Origin: an uncultured Bacteroidales bacterium
GTDB lineage: Bacteria; Bacteroidota; Bacteroidia; Bacteroidales; Marinilabiliaceae
Direction: 5' to 3'
DNA: 5,617 nucleotides
Assembly (NCBI GenBank): GCA_934717675.1
Contig: CAKUYZ010000107.1
Location: 1-5,617 of the forward strand
The position numbers and the translations under genes are program-made. Below, piece after piece: positions 5,453 through 5,617 of this stretch (the stretch's first letter is position 1; each line of letters opens with the position of its first letter). The notes beneath the pieces are model-generated. The model made no database searches, had not been told where the DNA came from, and was given only the letters and a program-made list of their open reading frames with translations.

Positions 5453-5617
5453 TTATTGAGCTTTATGTGGCTTGCGAAATACGAATCGGCATATTCGTTC
5501 GGCTGCTTTTTGATTTGCGGCCTCAATGTCGTCTTTCCCCCATTTGTCAGAGGCATATGATGAAAGGGCGGATGCCAGACCAAACCGACTGCCGGCATAG
5601 CCTTTCTTGGCTTGTAC
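5453..5617 (-). CDS. C-terminal 54 codons of an unidentified protein (partial)
   Basis: Reading leftward from the right edge, one frame stays open for 54 codons and ends in TAA (5455-5453). The translation begins VQAKKGYAGSRFGLASAL and ends RICRFVFRKPHKAQ; it is basic and has a mid-section DKWGKDDIEAANQKAAERI that looks like a helix in a soluble protein. I do not recognise the family. A second frame on the same strand is also open but gives a His/Pro-rich, shadow-like product, so this frame is preferred on amino-acid composition. The start lies outside the window. It shares strand with the helicase 116 bp downstream, so the two may belong to one accessory cluster. Confidence 0.6.
   Translation of the reverse strand, partial: VQAKKGYAGSRFGLASALSSYASDKWGKDDIEAANQKAAERICRFVFRKPHKAQ

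Overview
The window most likely comes from a member of the Bacteroidales (Bacteroidetes). The evidence is a serine recombinase of the Bacteroides Mpi (master DNA invertase) type, a -7 element of the Bacteroidetes kind (TAnnTTTG) in front of the ABC-F gene, starts without clear Shine-Dalgarno sequences, and a YbiT-like ABC-F protein whose second ATPase half has decayed in a way I recall from Bacteroidales homologues. The genus cannot be fixed from this window. Sampled lines run at about 60% G+C in the first half and about 50% in the helicase gene, falling to about a third in the strip before its start.

Layout, left to right: a run of 15 G at the left edge, probably an assembly or read artefact. 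A strong intrinsic terminator (26-71) ends the minus-strand ABC-F gene (99-1721). A 238-bp spacer (1722-1959) separates the divergent ABC-F and recombinase genes. It holds the ABC-F -7 box, a leader hairpin, a six-residue leader ORF, three short palindromes and repeated GTGGC words. The plus-strand recombinase (1960-2571) follows and stops 11 bp before the stop of a convergent minus-strand gene (2583-5336). That gene encodes a 917-residue superfamily 1 helicase fused to a C-terminal PD-(D/E)XK/DUF559-like nuclease domain. The recombinase terminator (2585-2625) is written inside the last codons of the helicase gene. An AT-rich strip (5337-5452) precedes the helicase, and the C-terminal 54 codons of an unidentified minus-strand gene run off the right edge.

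How the parts relate: the ABC-F gene looks like a chromosomal translation factor. The other half, an orphan site-specific recombinase, a helicase-nuclease fusion of lower G+C and an unknown gene, reads as an accessory segment. The helicase-nuclease is a plausible single-protein defence or nucleic-acid-processing effector, but this is inference from domain architecture. No invertible segment with long inverted repeats, CRISPR array, tRNA, rRNA or insertion sequence was found.
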